Source of the DNA: Cristatella mucedo
Taxonomy: Eukaryota > Bryozoa > Phylactolaemata > Cristatellidae
Reading direction: 5' to 3'
Assembly (NCBI GenBank): GCA_009760855.2
Contig: WPIO01000012.1
Location: 7,127,501 to 7,191,500 of the forward strand
Length of the DNA: 64,000 bases
The notes under the pieces are model-generated. The model saw nothing but the letters and a program-made list of their open reading frames with translations. It was not told the origin of the DNA and made no database searches. Positions 34,656-48,450 of this stretch are shown here, piece by piece (positions within the stretch are counted from its first letter, which is position 1; every line of letters starts with the position of its first letter). A program made the translations under genes and the position numbers.

Positions 34656-34954
34656 CATTAAGGGGGAATTTACAAAAAATGGTCAGTTTCTGGAAATTTG
34701 CCTTATTTGTTAAAAGACAAACAAGTAATAAATTTAATCTCAAATTTTGGTAGTTGATAGATGACCAGAACATAGTTAATAAATTATTTTGTAAGATGTA
34801 CTTAAACCGGAAATAGAACGTCGAGCTCAATAATTGTTTTAACCTGATCTCCCGAACCGAGCGTTTGTGATGAACTTTGTAAATATAAGGTACTCAGCCC
34901 TAAACGGACCCGTAGAACATAACTTCAAACTACCAAAAATACGTTATAATAATA

Positions 34955-35315
34955 ATATTATAATAATTCACTTGATAAAGCGCCCTCAGAGAACTTAATC
35001 TCTAGGCGCTTTACATTTGCTGTAAAGTGAAATGCAATTGAATGGTAAGTAAAATCATGCTTGATAAACAGACAAAATGAATAACATGGTTAGGGGTGAC
35101 ATGCACAGGTTCAGCATGCAAATGTGGTTAGTGGCAGCATGCACAGTGCCAGTACGCATAAGCACGTGAAGGACGAATCACAGGGACCCACTAAATGCTG
35201 TCCTAAATAGGTGTGTTTTTAAACTCTTTTTAAATGTGGTCAGGTCAGGGGATGTTCTGACGCAAGTCGGGAGGGAGTTCCAGGCTTGGGAGCAAACGAA
35301 CTAAATTTAAAAATA
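34955..35315 (-). mobile_element. LINE family A 3' end
   Basis: Reverse orientation, with the tail CTTGATAAAGCGCCCTCAGA, the GGGACCCACTAAATGCTGTC block, and GAGTTCCAGGCTT marking the 5' truncation. Confidence 0.85.
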
Positions 35316-35828
35316 CGTTAAATTTAAAACCTTGACACGCCCCTCGAGATCAAACGTCCGACTGGTGGTATAACAAGATCATAAAAGCCTAAACCCTATC
35401 GGCCATGGCGTAGCCTAGTCCCGCCTCCGCCTCCCCGTCCAGCCCCATAGCAACCGGCTGCAAAAGGCATTTCAAGGTCCACTCCTTATTTAGTTGGCAG
35501 AAACATGTTTACATTGGTGTGTTTACATCGGCTCAGCAACCGGAAGTGACGTAGCAAGAATTTACTGCTGCCGTAGTAAGTATCCCACCCCTGGGCCAAA
35601 TCCAGGACAGCGTCAATGAGCACGAGGCTGTGAGAACTCAGCGAGACCCAGGGAATAGTTTCGGGCAGCAGCTACAGCGCGCTCAGTAAAGGTTGTTCAT
35701 ACTATAGCGCCAGTAAACTTGGATTTATTCAACTAACTCAAGCGGAGCCCCGCCAACCGAAGGAGGAATCCGGGTCCTCGTCCCACGTGCCGCATCCCAC
35801 GCACTGCTAAGCTGATCGTGCCACCACC

Positions 35829-35933
35829 GCAGATCCGCTCAATCAGTCACAGATTAGGTCTCCAGCCGCCAGGCAGCCCACTCAGCCCGCAGATCCGCTC
35901 AATCAATCACAGATTAGGTCTCCAGCCGCCAGT
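35829..35933 (+). repeat. Two-copy direct repeat, period 60 bp
   Basis: A block starting GCAGATCCGCTCAATCA and ending CTCCAGCCGCCAG occurs at 35,829 and again at 35,889, separated by a related linker. It lies in a moderately GC-rich stretch. Confidence 0.9.
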
Positions 35934-36388
35934 CCGGCCAGTCAGCCCACCCAGCGCTTGACGTGGCAGAGGCTTCCTACGGCGACTGTGGCTAGAGGAG
36001 GCAGCAGCTGACTGCGCCGTCCCCAAAAAACCTCGAATCAGTCAGCCGAGCTGCATACAGGCGTCGTGATAAGTCTCCAGCCACGCTGGTAATTCATGCT
36101 GTTGATATATATCAATTCATAATCAGATATACGAAATGTTTTGCATTGAAGTCAATCAGACGCTGTTAATCGTATTACCACTCACTTTCTATTAAAATTG
36201 AAATTGAATTTTCAGGCCAGTTCAATCACTGCTAGTTCCCTGCAAGCCGTGAGCCTACTGCGAGGTCGGCTCCCGTGCGATTAAATTGGAGGCACTGCAT
36301 TCTAGCACCGGTTTACCCTCAAAGCACGCTAGCGCTTCGCTTGTGCTAGTTGGCACAGCAACTGGCGTCTGCGCCTCCGTAACAGTAC

Positions 36389-36450
36389 CTGCCACGTTCC
36401 GAGGCCAAAAATGGCCGTTACCGCGATTGAGAAGCGGCAGAGATGGTGTC
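36389..36450 (-). pseudogene. Aldo-keto reductase exon 1-like remnant
   Basis: The minus strand ends in IFGLGTWQ directly before GTACTG, as the live exon 1 ends in ILGLGTLQ before GTACCC. Upstream, LLNRGNG in another frame matches the LANGRG region, implying an indel. GLGTWQ is the family's usual form of this motif. It is orphaned: no following exon in this orientation nearer than 20.3 kb. Confidence 0.6.
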
Positions 36451-37041
36451 GACCTGTCGTGAAAGACCGGATGCCAACGGCAGCCTTCTCAGACTGAGTG
36501 GGCTGAGTGATTGAACGGGGCGTGGCAAACCGTCCTTGACTTTCGACCGCTGACAAACTAGATTTGACCGGTGCGGCGTTAGTCGTTTTTTCTCTCAGAT
36601 CACTTTGTCCCGTAGCAGTCCTATCGATTTAGGCGTATGACGTATTCAACGCACAATTGTATACCGGAAACTTTGTATCTTGACTGCTTGATTCTGGATA
36701 TCGACTGTGCAGGTATTAACCGGGGCTTCGCAGGGCTAGCTGAGGAATGAATGTGCAAGGTCGCTCGCTACCTTCTGCTCGCACGGTTAACGAGAGGTGT
36801 TTTGCTAACTCAGATATTTTATTTCCATTGGAACAAATCTACTTGCTCCCATCTTGATAGACATTTTTTGGATGCTCGAATTTGATGTACATGCCTACTC
36901 TTTGGACTTTCACAGGATGGCATGGTCAGGACGTAGTTAGTGCGACTTCGGCCAGATACTTTTGATTTATACCACTATCGACAGCCGCTTGCTGTGGTTT
37001 TCTCTAAGTAATTAAAGGTAGCCTTGGCCGAATTGGTTGGT

Positions 37042-37161
<120 letters not shown>

Positions 37162-37949
37162 ACCTTTTGAATGAGGCTAGGAGCTGGAATGGGGTCGTCA
37201 CTACAGAATGTGAAAAGGGCCTGAAATTTCATTCGTAAGAATGAAGCCTGATGTTTGCTTTTTCTAAGAGTCAATTCAATAGACGATGTAGAAGCTGAAA
37301 TTACCTACTGGCGAAATGGGATCTTCGAATACCTTCATTATCAAGTCAAATAGAGCTTTCTCGACAAACCACGGAATTGTTAATGACCCACATTGCAAGA
37401 ATTCGATGGCATAGTAAATGCCAACCACTTAAAAATATTAGTTTGAGCGTTTTCAATTATTTGAAAGCCCTAGCTTATCATGGTTTTCTCAAGTGTTACA
37501 TGCGTAATGACCGTTCATCTGTCTCCATTTCATGACAAGACACTTGGCTGCACGATTGAGGAATGTAAAATGCTGGCTGTCAATACTGTATAACAGTTGC
37601 GCGTGCATGATGTGCAAGAATTCAATTCGTACAAAACTTGGCTAATAGAATGGATGCAATTTCAGCAAATTTTACGGCTTACATGCATGAATGGATCATT
37701 TTTGAAGTATGATCTAATTGTATATAATAATATTAATGAATGATAATGATAACAATTAAGGACATAGGTAATCTTAGGGTCCTCTGGTTTATTACTACAG
37801 CACATACTGATGAACCATTCATACTTCCATCGAGTTCCTGGCAAGTGAAGCCTTTGCGGAACTGCATCATTTATATATATACATATATATATATATATAC
37901 ATATGTATATATATATATATATATATAACAAGATATATACATATATATT

Positions 37950-39920
37950 GTGTGTTTTTGCGTGTGTAACTTCATCGCTGGCACTTTTTTCAATAAAAAA
38001 TAGCAGAGCTACAAGAATAGCATTGCTATGATTTCAGAATAACTGAATCACCCGCTGGCCTAATATCGCTGGTTGCTCACACTGGTCTCGGTATTTGCGT
38101 ACGCATCGGCTCTACGCATCTGGTCCTCCACGTATTCAAATTGGAAGCCAAGAAGGCACTAACTACCTAGGCCTGCCTGCAATGACATCTTCTTGAGCTG
38201 GCTGCTAAAGCCGAAGTTCCAAGATGACTGATCTGTACTGCTGACGGTGAAACTATACGGCAGCGATGCATGCTTCAACGTAGCTTACATGGTCATGATA
38301 AATGTATACGTATATTTATAAATTAATGCATACTCTGAGTCTCAAGTCTTAATAATATTAGTTTATTGATTCGAAAAAGAAAGAAGCATGAAATTAGCGA
38401 CAGCTGGCCAATCATTCCGCTGCTTTTTGCTAGCTGCTGGGCGTCATAGAACACCGGTCGACTGCACTCTGCTGCAGATCTGATAAATTCAAAATGGACA
38501 GAATGGATGCAACTTCGTTTTCGGCCTAAAAACAAAGAACTTACGATGTAATTGATTCTTTAGTTTAAACTTACTACATAAGCCATCTATGAGGTTGAAG
38601 TGATGAGCATGGTCTAAAAGCTGCTATAGTGTGACCAGATGTATCCACTTCATGCTGAATAGTAGCTCGGTGAATTCAATAACTTTTCGAAGAGCATTAA
38701 AAGCAGTTACACATGTGCGCACAATCGCCATTTTTGAAGCTGTTTTATGGTCCCCAAACAGTGTCTCAACAGGCCAAACTTACCGTCAATGCACGTTGTT
38801 TGTAATTTCTAATAGCGAGACTGGGACCAGTTCGGTATACAAGTGCGTTATAGAATTCGGATGGCTGAGTTCCATAGACAGCGGTACGAGCACCGCAAAC
38901 ACTTTATTATGCCATGCCACGTTGTCTACGACGACGTTATACCATGTTAAAACGGTGGAATAGCGTTGCCAGAATTCCTGCAGCCTCTACTTGATTATTA
39001 CGTCAGCTAGTTGCCATTCATGCCGTTTGCAGTAAGTGCCGGAAGTCAACATGTACGGTGAACATAAGAAAGCCGACTAGGGTCAATCGGGCTGCAAAGA
39101 ATCAAATACTACCCACAAGTAAAGCATTATAGTTGATGGATGCACAGCTTATTTGAACACAATGCAAACAGAAACCCGTTCCGCATAGTCACAAAGTCAG
39201 TCAGGTTCACTCATCTACCCTAATTAGTGATACAATGGCGGGAGTTTAGGTCAGCGTGGCAGTGTTGAATCTAGAATTTTTACAGGCTCAAAATTGAAGC
39301 TTTCGTTAATGTACGCTATAGGTCAGATGTTCAAATATATCACCTCTCGGCGGCCCGCTAAGGTAGGAAAATCACTCATTACAAGTTTAAGAAACTGGTA
39401 GGATTTGCTGTATAATAAGTTACGGAATTGTCTCGCTCTGTCACTCCGCTGGCACAATTCATAAGAAACCGTCTTGAGCAATAAGTCGATTGTGGCAATT
39501 AGTTAAGCCGAAAAAAAAAAAAATATTACACATTTGCGGAGTATTTTTAGAGAACTCCCACCGTCAAGCGATTTGTAATGGTCTGCTCGCGAAACGTAAA
39601 TGATTTAGGGGATGCAGGTTCATAAAGACTGCGCTCATGACCATAACTAGCGGGTTTGCGGGTTCATTATTGGAAGCGCGAGGACACCCGGATGCTGCCG
39701 GAAGCAGTCGGCATCTCTTCAGTCCCAGCACGTCTGGCCACAGTGCGCTTCCCACTGCTCCAAGGCATGGCTGCCAACTGCGAAACAGAACACCACAATC
39801 AGCTATTTGACAAATATTGAAGCAATATAATTTTATCGTAAACCTAGCTTGTCTGCTTTTATATTTATATATAATGTATAATTCATTTCTATATCTCCCT
39901 AAGGGAACTTTACCTCTATT
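37950..39920. other. No recognised gene
   Basis: Nothing identified apart from short open frames. It lies in the spacer of the inverted duplication. Confidence 0.3.
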
Positions 39921-39924
39921 CAGG

Positions 39925-40030
39925 TGCTTCATGCCACGAGGCTTGAGCCCGCGACCTCGGTCCTCAAATGCAATCACCTTGGCCTTGGTTCGAGGCGAGC
40001 ACCTTAGCTACTAGTGCGGTGGTTCAATTA
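39925..40030 (-). repeat. Partial tRNA-derived SINE-like repeat
   Basis: In reverse, CACTAGTAGCTAAGGTGCTC and then GGTCGCGGGCTCAAGCC correspond to the tRNA-like head. The body is missing. Confidence 0.6.
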
Positions 40031-40034
40031 TTCT

Positions 40035-41270
40035 TAGCACCATGAATTTCAATAATTTTACATTAGCGTTTTGGTTTATTTTTCCGAAAGGCACCTGGTG
40101 CCTTATTTAGCTTCGTAACGTTTGTAAAGTTTAATCTGAAATAGCTGCAGCATGCGATGTGCATTGGATTTTGCTATTATTTACGTCTCAATCCCAAAAG
40201 TCGCACATTCTGTCGACTCTGTGCCACTCCATGAGTTTGCCAGGCAAAGGCTCTCGCCGCTTACCTCTTCGCGCTTTTTTTGAGCCAATTAGATGCACGC
40301 GCACGCGTTGTGGTGCGTGATTATGCTTTCTCCTAAGTCTATCGTAAATTTCACGATTAGTGATCCCAGTTTGCCTCAGTACCGTAGCAGTTTTCTTTCA
40401 GGAAGCAAGCATTCCAATATTCGCTCGCGCAACCTGAAGCCATGACTCCAACGTAGTGCAAGCCGTGTCTGCTCTCTAGCTTTCAGGTCGTCAAGCTCAG
40501 CTTACCCGAGAACGTCGACTGTAAAAGTGCGAAGATTTATGTCCAGGCCTGCCACGGCTGACATGTCTTCATGCGTCAGTTCAAAATCCCATAACTGCAG
40601 AGAGATATTTGTTTCCTAAGCTGACTAGCTTATTTGCAAGTGCGCCACACCAACTGCTATCAGCAAACTTCCTTTGCAGCTCCCAGAACTCACTAAGCAG
40701 CATTCATACGGACTCGGAATATCAATAATAAATATAAATAAATAAATTATATATGATATATATATAGATTAATATGATCAGTATTTTAAGAATGTATTGT
40801 ATATAATATTATTATCATAATAAATTAAATATTTATAAATGTAAATAATGATCAGTATTTTAGGAAAGCAATTCGCTACGCGTGATAGATTATGTTGTAG
40901 GAATCCAAAACCTAAAATGCTCAACTCAAAATCTTAACACGCTCGCATATATTATGATGATACCGTTTCACATTTGAAAATGACAGGCTAAAATGCACGC
41001 TTGACAGACATCGTCCGATGCCAAATTATTACTTGGGTGCCTGACCTTTGTTCGGCATCTTTTCTATAGCCGCTCTGATCAGGGATTTTCCAAGTAGAAA
41101 AATTTGTCTCACACGGAAGACATGGCACGTGCAAAAAGCAACCAGTGCGCTCTTCAATTGACTGATGTAGTTCCCTACGCTTTCCTTCGACCACCAGGCC
41201 AGCAGTCTTGCTAAATATGGTGATATTAATACAGTTCACATACCTTTAATCGAACTAAATTTCTTTCAAA
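40035..41270. other. No recognised gene
   Basis: Nothing identified. Short AT-only stretches lie near 40,730-40,860. Confidence 0.3.
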
Positions 41271-41279
41271 TCACTTTGG

Positions 41280-41800
41280 CTGTGGTGGAAATGTAGAGCG
41301 CCACCTGACTAGCAACAATAATATGCGCAATCTTTGCACTCATGAGCAAAAAAAGCGCAGTCTGCGGGGATGAAAATAATGCCACGAGGAAAATGCGGTG
41401 TTTAGCTTCTCTTTAAACCTCACTGGGTACGTGGGATGTCATCGTGTCAGTTGGCAATGAATTCCGGGCACTGGTTACATACCAACGGAAGCTATGGTCT
41501 ATAAAGGGCATGAGAAAGGCCCGGAGTAAGCCTGAGCGACCGCATGCAGACCTCAGGTCGTATTAGGGAAAGCCTGAGGTGTAAATATTCAGCTTGGTAA
41601 GCCGGAGCAGCTCAATCGGCGATCTAAAAGTAATTAGCAGGACTTTAAAGTTGGTGCGCCTCCTAATGGAGGGCGCCAGTGTGGGTCGGAGAGAAGCGCT
41701 GTATGGAGGGGTTGCGGAGTTCACAACAGACAAGCTTAGCTTACGAGTTTGGCACCATCTTCTATCGTCTAATTTTATAAACAGGAATGCCTGCAAGGAG
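41280..41800 (-). mobile_element. LINE family C fragment
   Basis: The reverse strand encodes a decayed reverse-transcriptase C-terminal tract: CQTRKLSLSVVNSA, then RRTNFKVLLITFRSPIELL, matching the family pattern seen in family A as [18 protein letters not shown]. Confidence 0.65.
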
Positions 41801-42429
41801 TTTACAAAAGACCGGATGTCACTAATGGATTGACCAATATCGGTCTGGCAGCCTTACACACTCGAATTTTTGAAATATTAAGTAGCGTATTTGGGAGGCA
41901 GACAACTTTGCTTCAAAGTTGAAAAAGTAATCTAAAGAAAAAGGTCACTTTTAGCAAGGTATCCGGACTCCTTGCAGCGTCTACATCAGATAACCTTTGA
42001 TATACGCATTACCTGTTTAACCATAGCAAGTTTCAAAACTTGGTTTGCCCAAAAATATTAGGTTGTTCCTTTATTCATTCGGTCCTTCAGAAGTATCAGC
42101 CAAGCTCAAACGTCTACCACGGAGTGAGTTCCAGTAATCAATTCAATAAATTACTAGGTTAAGAAGTAACCTCCACTGTGGATAAAAGAGCGAGCTCTAA
42201 GAAATGATTGGGAAAAGTTTCAAGTTTATCCAGGTCGATAAAAAGATGGCTCCTGAATTTATAATCAAATCCTAGGGCTTTTGAAGGATGTTTCTGTACG
42301 CATAATTAGAGCCTAGTCACTTGAGTTGTAGATCGGTGATGCAGTGCTCCAGGATATCGAGAAATATACGATCATGCCGGTTTAGTACTACTAGTTAAGA
42401 AGATGACAACGGTAAACTTATAATAATAA

Positions 42430-42780
42430 GAATGCACTTGATAAAGCGCCCTCAGCGAACTCAATCTCTTTCTGGGCGCTTCACATTTGCTGCAAAGGAA
42501 AACGCGATTGAAAGGTGAGTAATATCATGCTTGATAAACAACACGAATAACATGATTATGGGTGATATGCACAGGGTCAGCATGCAAGTGTGGTTAGTGG
42601 CAGCATGCACAGTGTCAGCACGCATAAGCACATTAAGGACGAATCACAGGGACCCACTAAATGTTGTCCTAAATAGGCGTGTTTTTAAGTTCTTTTTAAA
42701 CGTGGTCAAATCAGGGGATGTTCTGATGCAAGTCGGGAGGGCTTGCTTGAGGGAAGCTAGGTTGCTGGTATTGGTGCAAG
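42430..42780 (-). mobile_element. LINE family A 3' end
   Basis: Reverse orientation: tail CTTGATAAAGCGCCCTCAGC, then the GGGACCCACTAAATGTTGTC block, truncated near 42,775. Confidence 0.85.
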
Positions 42781-43509
42781 CGAAGGAGCTCATATGAAAG
42801 GTTCGAAATCGCTAATCAACAATTTATAACAACAACTTAGATGATAGCTAGAGAGCATCGTAATTTCTTACAATGTCGACCACATGTTGCCTTAGGGTGG
42901 AGCTCGCTCAAATCGTTTTCTTGACTTCCATTGCTATAATAAAGATGGTAGCGATTTAATAAAGTTGGTAGCGATCGGTCTTTTATATAGCTGTACGACG
43001 TCCTTTTTAAGAAAGCTAAATATTTATCTGGGCGACAAATAAGTTGCTGCAAGAGAATTAGTGCAGCCAAACTCATTCTTAATTACCTGCACGGTATAAT
43101 GGTATATAATTTAGGGTATACACTTTATTTAGGCCAGCAACTGGGGACTATCTGACTTTCTCTCCCTCCCCTCCCTCCTACTTGATTACATTTCGCAGGA
43201 CGCATAGTAATAAAAGTGCATTGACATACTCAAAGCTTTGCTAAAGCTTTAGCTTTATTTTACTTCAAATAGAAAGTCGAGCGGCTCTGAGCGAGCAGCA
43301 GACTTCAGACTTTCTCTGTGCATCCGCATACTCGCTCCGACTGACTAATACTATGCTAGCCACAAAGCTACAGTGGCCTATTAAAGTCTGGCTGAAATTG
43401 ATATTGTGATGGAAAGGTATTAATGCAATGAACTTTATGTAACTGCATATCCATTAATACTCCCTTGCTGCATGTATTGCTGACATCCGCACACTGATGA
43501 CAGCAAACT

Positions 43510-44000
43510 GTCCTAAATGAATGACGAAAAAACCAGCTTACTAGTTATAAGAAAACCATGCACGATTCCGAAATTGGAAAGCCTAACGATCAAAATTAGC
43601 TTAGCCAGCATATCTCTTATTACATCTGCAGGAAATATAGGTGTGCTTTCCCAAAGATACCTTTCAATAGAACATATCAGCTCCACAGTAATTTTTGCCT
43701 ACTGTCAGCTACTATGTAACATTGCTAAAATTTGGGCTTGCTTAAACAGAGATATACATTCATATTTTCCCATGCATTTTTAGCATCACGTCTCGACTTC
43801 TGCAACTCACTGTTTGCTGGTCTACCGGCCTGTACAATCGGGCGCTCACAATTTATATGAAACTCTGCAGCTATGCTTGTCTTTCGTGAGCGTGGCAGTT
43901 TCCACGTCACACCACTTCTCGCCGACCTGTGGCTGCTCCCAATCAAACAGTGGATCGACTTTAAGTTTCTGTCACTCACTTTTAGGTTGAATATGTGTGT
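43510..44000 (+). mobile_element. LINE fragment shared by both duplication arms
   Basis: The plus strand encodes PKLESLTIKISLASISLI, then IEHISSTVIFAYCQLLCN and a later QWIDFKFLSLTFR. It is the partner of 31,580-32,050 and lies in the AKR intron downstream of exon 7. Confidence 0.82.
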
Positions 44001-44170
44001 GCACAGTAAGACTAAAAAGAGGCTCTACCTTGAAAGGCAAGGGTTTTTCCACGTATCTAAGTGTGCGGGACACTTTAGGCGATGAATTCATAAAACGGCC
44101 ATTGCAGCTGCACTTTTGCCGCTTTCCCGTAGAGGCACGTGCTCCATGCAGTAGCATGCAACGTACTCAC

Positions 44171-44596
44171 TTTAAAGTTGGATCGAATCCTTTCGGCGTT
44201 AGTACTCTTCGGGATAACTGCGATTCCGCGCTGAATCAGATTTCTCAACAAAACCTGAGCTGGCTCTTTGCCGTACTTCTTAGCCAGCTGTTGGATAACT
44301 GGGTTTTCCATGACAGAAACTGTCGGCACCTTGCTCCTACCGGAAATAAAAAGCGCTTGACGATAACTTACGGGGGATATAGAAGTTTACGAATCTCATC
44401 GTCACACAGCCCAACAAAGCTGCAAGGGTAAGGACTTGCTGCCATATGATCTCGAAATGAAACATAAATTGGTCTCTTTGAAAAAGAAGCGTCTAATGTC
44501 AGTGTGTTAAGCTGAGAGAGCTTGTTAATTGATCGAGTGATGTCGGTAAATAAACTAAAATTGGTCTCACTTATTGATTATGACTCTGTATATCTC

Positions 44597-44664
<68 letters not shown>

Positions 44665-47600
44665 CTCTCTCACTCTCGCTCTCTCTCTCTCTTCCATCTA
44701 TCTATTTATCTTTCTATCTATCGGAAGCTATTGTGATAAAACCTGAATTCCTAGAGTCGGCATTCACACTACCATGCTGCTTTATTTCTCTAGTTTTCAA
44801 TACAGTTGCTTCTGAAATAACCTTTCGCATAGCCAGCCGGCGAAACAGTGACCAACATTCTGACATTGTTCATGCATCACATCTGGTTGTGACCACCTCT
44901 GTGCAAGTGAAATTAAGGCATCCGTGAAATTTAAACCCGCGTTTGGTTCTGTACTTGATTCGGACGGATTTTGCATTGAGGTGCAGTCGCCAAGCTGGTT
45001 TGGCCCAGTAGTTAAAGTGCTCGCCCCGACCAAGGTTGGCCGAGATCGGGGCTTGAACCCTGAGGCATACGTGACGAGCCTAAATAGAGATTAAGTTCTC
45101 TTATGGCGCTATACAAATGAACTATGTTAATATTAATATAAATCTTTTGAAATCCTCAATTCCAAGCCACATATGTGAGTTTAACTATCTTGTTAGCCTG
45201 TGAAAGCGTTCTCAAACTCTGAGCTGCATATTACAATAGGTTTCTCGTGAAAAGGCAAAATTAAGAGGTCTGTATCAGATTATGAGAAATTCGATGAATC
45301 ATGCAAAACAATATCAGCCATTGACTGCGGAAATGTTTAGTTTTCAGGGCTGACTATTAGGAATGCGAAAAAGCCAAGTAGTTTGTAAATTTAGTTTTGT
45401 ATTGAGGTAACTGCCGCGAAAGATCCTACGTAGTGAAACGAAAGAAAGCAACCGAAAGGAAGCATCGTACATTAGGAGATCAATGCACTGTCCTTGGTGA
45501 GCGAATAATAATAATAATAATAATAATAATGTACTTGATAAAGTGCCCTCAGAGAACTTAATCTCTCTCTAGGCGCTTTACGTTTGCTGCAAAGGGAAAT
45601 GCAATTGAATAGTGAGTAATATCATGCTTGATAATCAACATGAATAACATGGTTAGGGGTGACATGCACAGGGTCAGCATGCAAGTGTGATTAGTGGCAG
45701 CCTGCAACAGTGTCACCACGCATAAGCACATGAAGGACGAATCACAGGGACCCACTAAATGCTGTCCTAAATAGGTGTTTTTTAAGTTCTTTTTAAATGT
45801 GGTCAAGTCAGGGGATGTTGTGATGCAAGTCGGGAGTGAGTTCCAGGCTTTAGGAGCATACGAACTAAATGCATGGTTTCCAAAGGATTTGAGGTTTGTA
45901 CGAGGTATTGGTAAACTGTTGGATTCCAAAAAGTGGGTGGTACGATGCTTGGCCTGGTGGGAGAGTAGATCTGAGAGATAGGCTGGCGCCAAAGAATGAA
46001 GTGACCTAAAAGTGAGCGACAAAACCTTGAAGTCAATCCGTTGCTTGACTGGTAGCCTGTGCAGGTCGGCGAGAAGTGGAGTAATATGGCAACTGCGGCG
46101 CTCACGACAGACAAGCCTAGCTGCAGAGTTTTGCACCAGCTGCAGTCGCCTGATCGCACATGCTGGTAGGCCAGTGAGCAGTGAGTTGCAGAAGTCGAGA
46201 CGAGATGTCACGAATGCAAGGACCAACTTAGACGTGGTATCCTTATCTAAACAAGCCCGAATTTTAGCAATGTTATGAAGCTGAAAATAGGCAGATTTGA
46301 CTGTGTAGCTGATATGGTCGTCTAACGAGGGGTCGCTTTGGAATATGACACCTAGATTTCGAGCTGATTCAACAGGAGATATCCTGGCAGAGCCAATTTT
46401 GAGAGACAGCCTTTTCAATCTCTGAAACACACTGGGTTTGCCCATAAGAGCGAAGTCAAACCAGATTGAGAGATTTGACGGTTCTTTTCTGCTTGATCGG
46501 AAAATACTCCGTTCCGCCTTCTTCGTAAAGCACATAGGCAACCAGAGGCCGTCTGCCGTAAGAATGTGCGCAGAAAAGTAATGTATCCTCGAACAGGGAG
46601 AGATCCCTTAACTTCTGAGCGACTTGTCCAGCAGTGCTCTGCCGTTTGAGAAATTGACACTACTGTTCGTTAGACGTTCAGCATTGGATTTCAAAGCCTC
46701 GGCTTCAGATTTTGCTTGCGTGCCCGAGCCGAATTCCACTGAACTGTGCGAATGAACATGGATGCTTATAATCTTCTTTGGTCCCAAGGGACTACCACTA
46801 CACCTGCTACGGTCAGCGTTTTCACTCTACGACGTATTCTGATCAAGGTAAGTAGGAGAAACCCGTATGAGTGTTCCTACAACGGAGATATGACCACTGG
46901 TGTCTTGATTGATTAAAGCACTGAAGTTTGTAATATTTAATAATTCGTGTTACATTAGTAGAGAATATACGAAGAATCAATTCTAGAGCCTTTATGAAAA
47001 CCTGAGTGACCATCTGCAATATTTTACATTATGTTAGCAACCAACCGTGTAGCCGTGAATTTCTATTCAGGTTTTTATAGGAAACTCTTTAAAAATGGTG
47101 TTAGTGTCATTTTCATGGTGGGAACAATTTTTTGGCAGACTGTTTGTCGCTCTGGAGATGAGTCTCGACGATATTGAATGGCCTCCTCAGGTCTGACGTT
47201 TCATGTGGCAACTGATGATTTCGCAGAGAACCTCGGATTTACTGTCAAGAAGCTACCCAAATAACCACAAGAGGCTGGGCGCCTACGCAGTCCATGACAA
47301 CTGGTTAAGCCTAAGAGATAAGGCAAATAATTTAAGACAATTTTATGATGCTGAGTGAAATATGATTTACTGGGGAGTTTCTACTATGCAGCCACTAAGC
47401 TATGCTATTAAAGAGTAGTTGATTCAGCAACCTTACATAAACATAGGTGCGGACTAACCTCGGCAGCTTTCCCCACCGAAGGCGGACAATAAAGGATTGC
47501 CTGCTACAGAACTCAATCCCACAACCTCAGTTGTCGAGTGCGAGCAACTTGTCCTCAGGGATAAAACTTAGAAGACGGCGCACCTGATAAAGTTAAAAGC

Positions 47601-48390
47601 AAGGCACAATCAGTTTCACGCAATCAGTCTGATAGCAAAAGAAAATCAAAATTTCGGCTGAAATCTGTTGAAGAATGCGGCTTCGACGGACGATATTGAC
47701 TTTTCGCTGCACCTAAGCGAAAGCGGGTATCATACGCGAGCTTTATCGTGCCCTCCTTCTACCCAGTCAATTATCTCTTGATGCATGTACGTGTAGCGCT
47801 TTCGAGACAGAAAACTACATTTGACCCCGTGGACTTGCAGTGGACCTTGTGTACAAGTAGATAGTCTGCTATGCGGTGTCTTATAATTATGAAAATACAA
47901 CGAATTAATATTGATTCAGTGAATCTGGAGATTAATGAAATGATCCGTAAATCCGGACATATATTTAACACTATAGCTACGGCAGGCTGTCATTTACGAT
48001 GAAGGAGCTAAAAGCTTGGGTTTGATTAGTATGTGTGTGTAGTAACAGACTCTCTTCCCTGGTTTTAACTAAAATATTCACAACTCCGGATAATAAAATT
48101 ACATTTAGTCCCGCTAGCATCTAGAGCGTTAGATTGTGGTCCACAAATGCCACAAACTCTTGCAAGACTGCTTATTTTCCGAGGGGTAAGGATAACTTTC
48201 AAGCTTGAAACGGCCGTTCCATTTCCTGGCTTCGGCGTATAGGCATTATGGATTCTTTTGATCAGGTCACATGCTCGGTTGAGTCTGTTTCTCGATATAG
48301 TGTTCAATCAATACTTTCTCAAAATAAGCTGTTTCTGGAGTCTTCAGTGAAAATATTTTGCTTCTGTATTCTTAACAACAAGAGCACTTT

Positions 48391-48450
<60 letters not shown>

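Larger units (their letters stand above)
42930..47425 (-). repeat. Inverted segmental duplication, arm 2
   Basis: Reverse-complement match to 29,705-32,640. It is longer because a SINE-like repeat (44,995-45,140) and a LINE family A copy (about 45,530-46,640) are found only here. It contains live AKR exon 7. Homology resumes past the LINE at about 47,230-47,425, which shows that the two blocks are one event. Confidence 0.88.

Noticed and set aside
37310-37345. KVFEDP on the minus strand as a candidate AKR last exon
   Set aside because: The VFDF motif is not matched, no polypyrimidine tract precedes it, and the downstream sequence does not resemble an AKR C-terminus.
37276-37430. About 50-codon open stretch on the minus strand between TA repeats
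   Set aside because: Reads smoothly but has no family match, and a run of this length is not rare by chance.
44597-44746. Leu/Ser-repeat open frames, and similar ones at 60,015-60,272, 31,453-31,577, 37,044-37,156 and 48,390-48,446
   Set aside because: All are translations of dinucleotide microsatellites.
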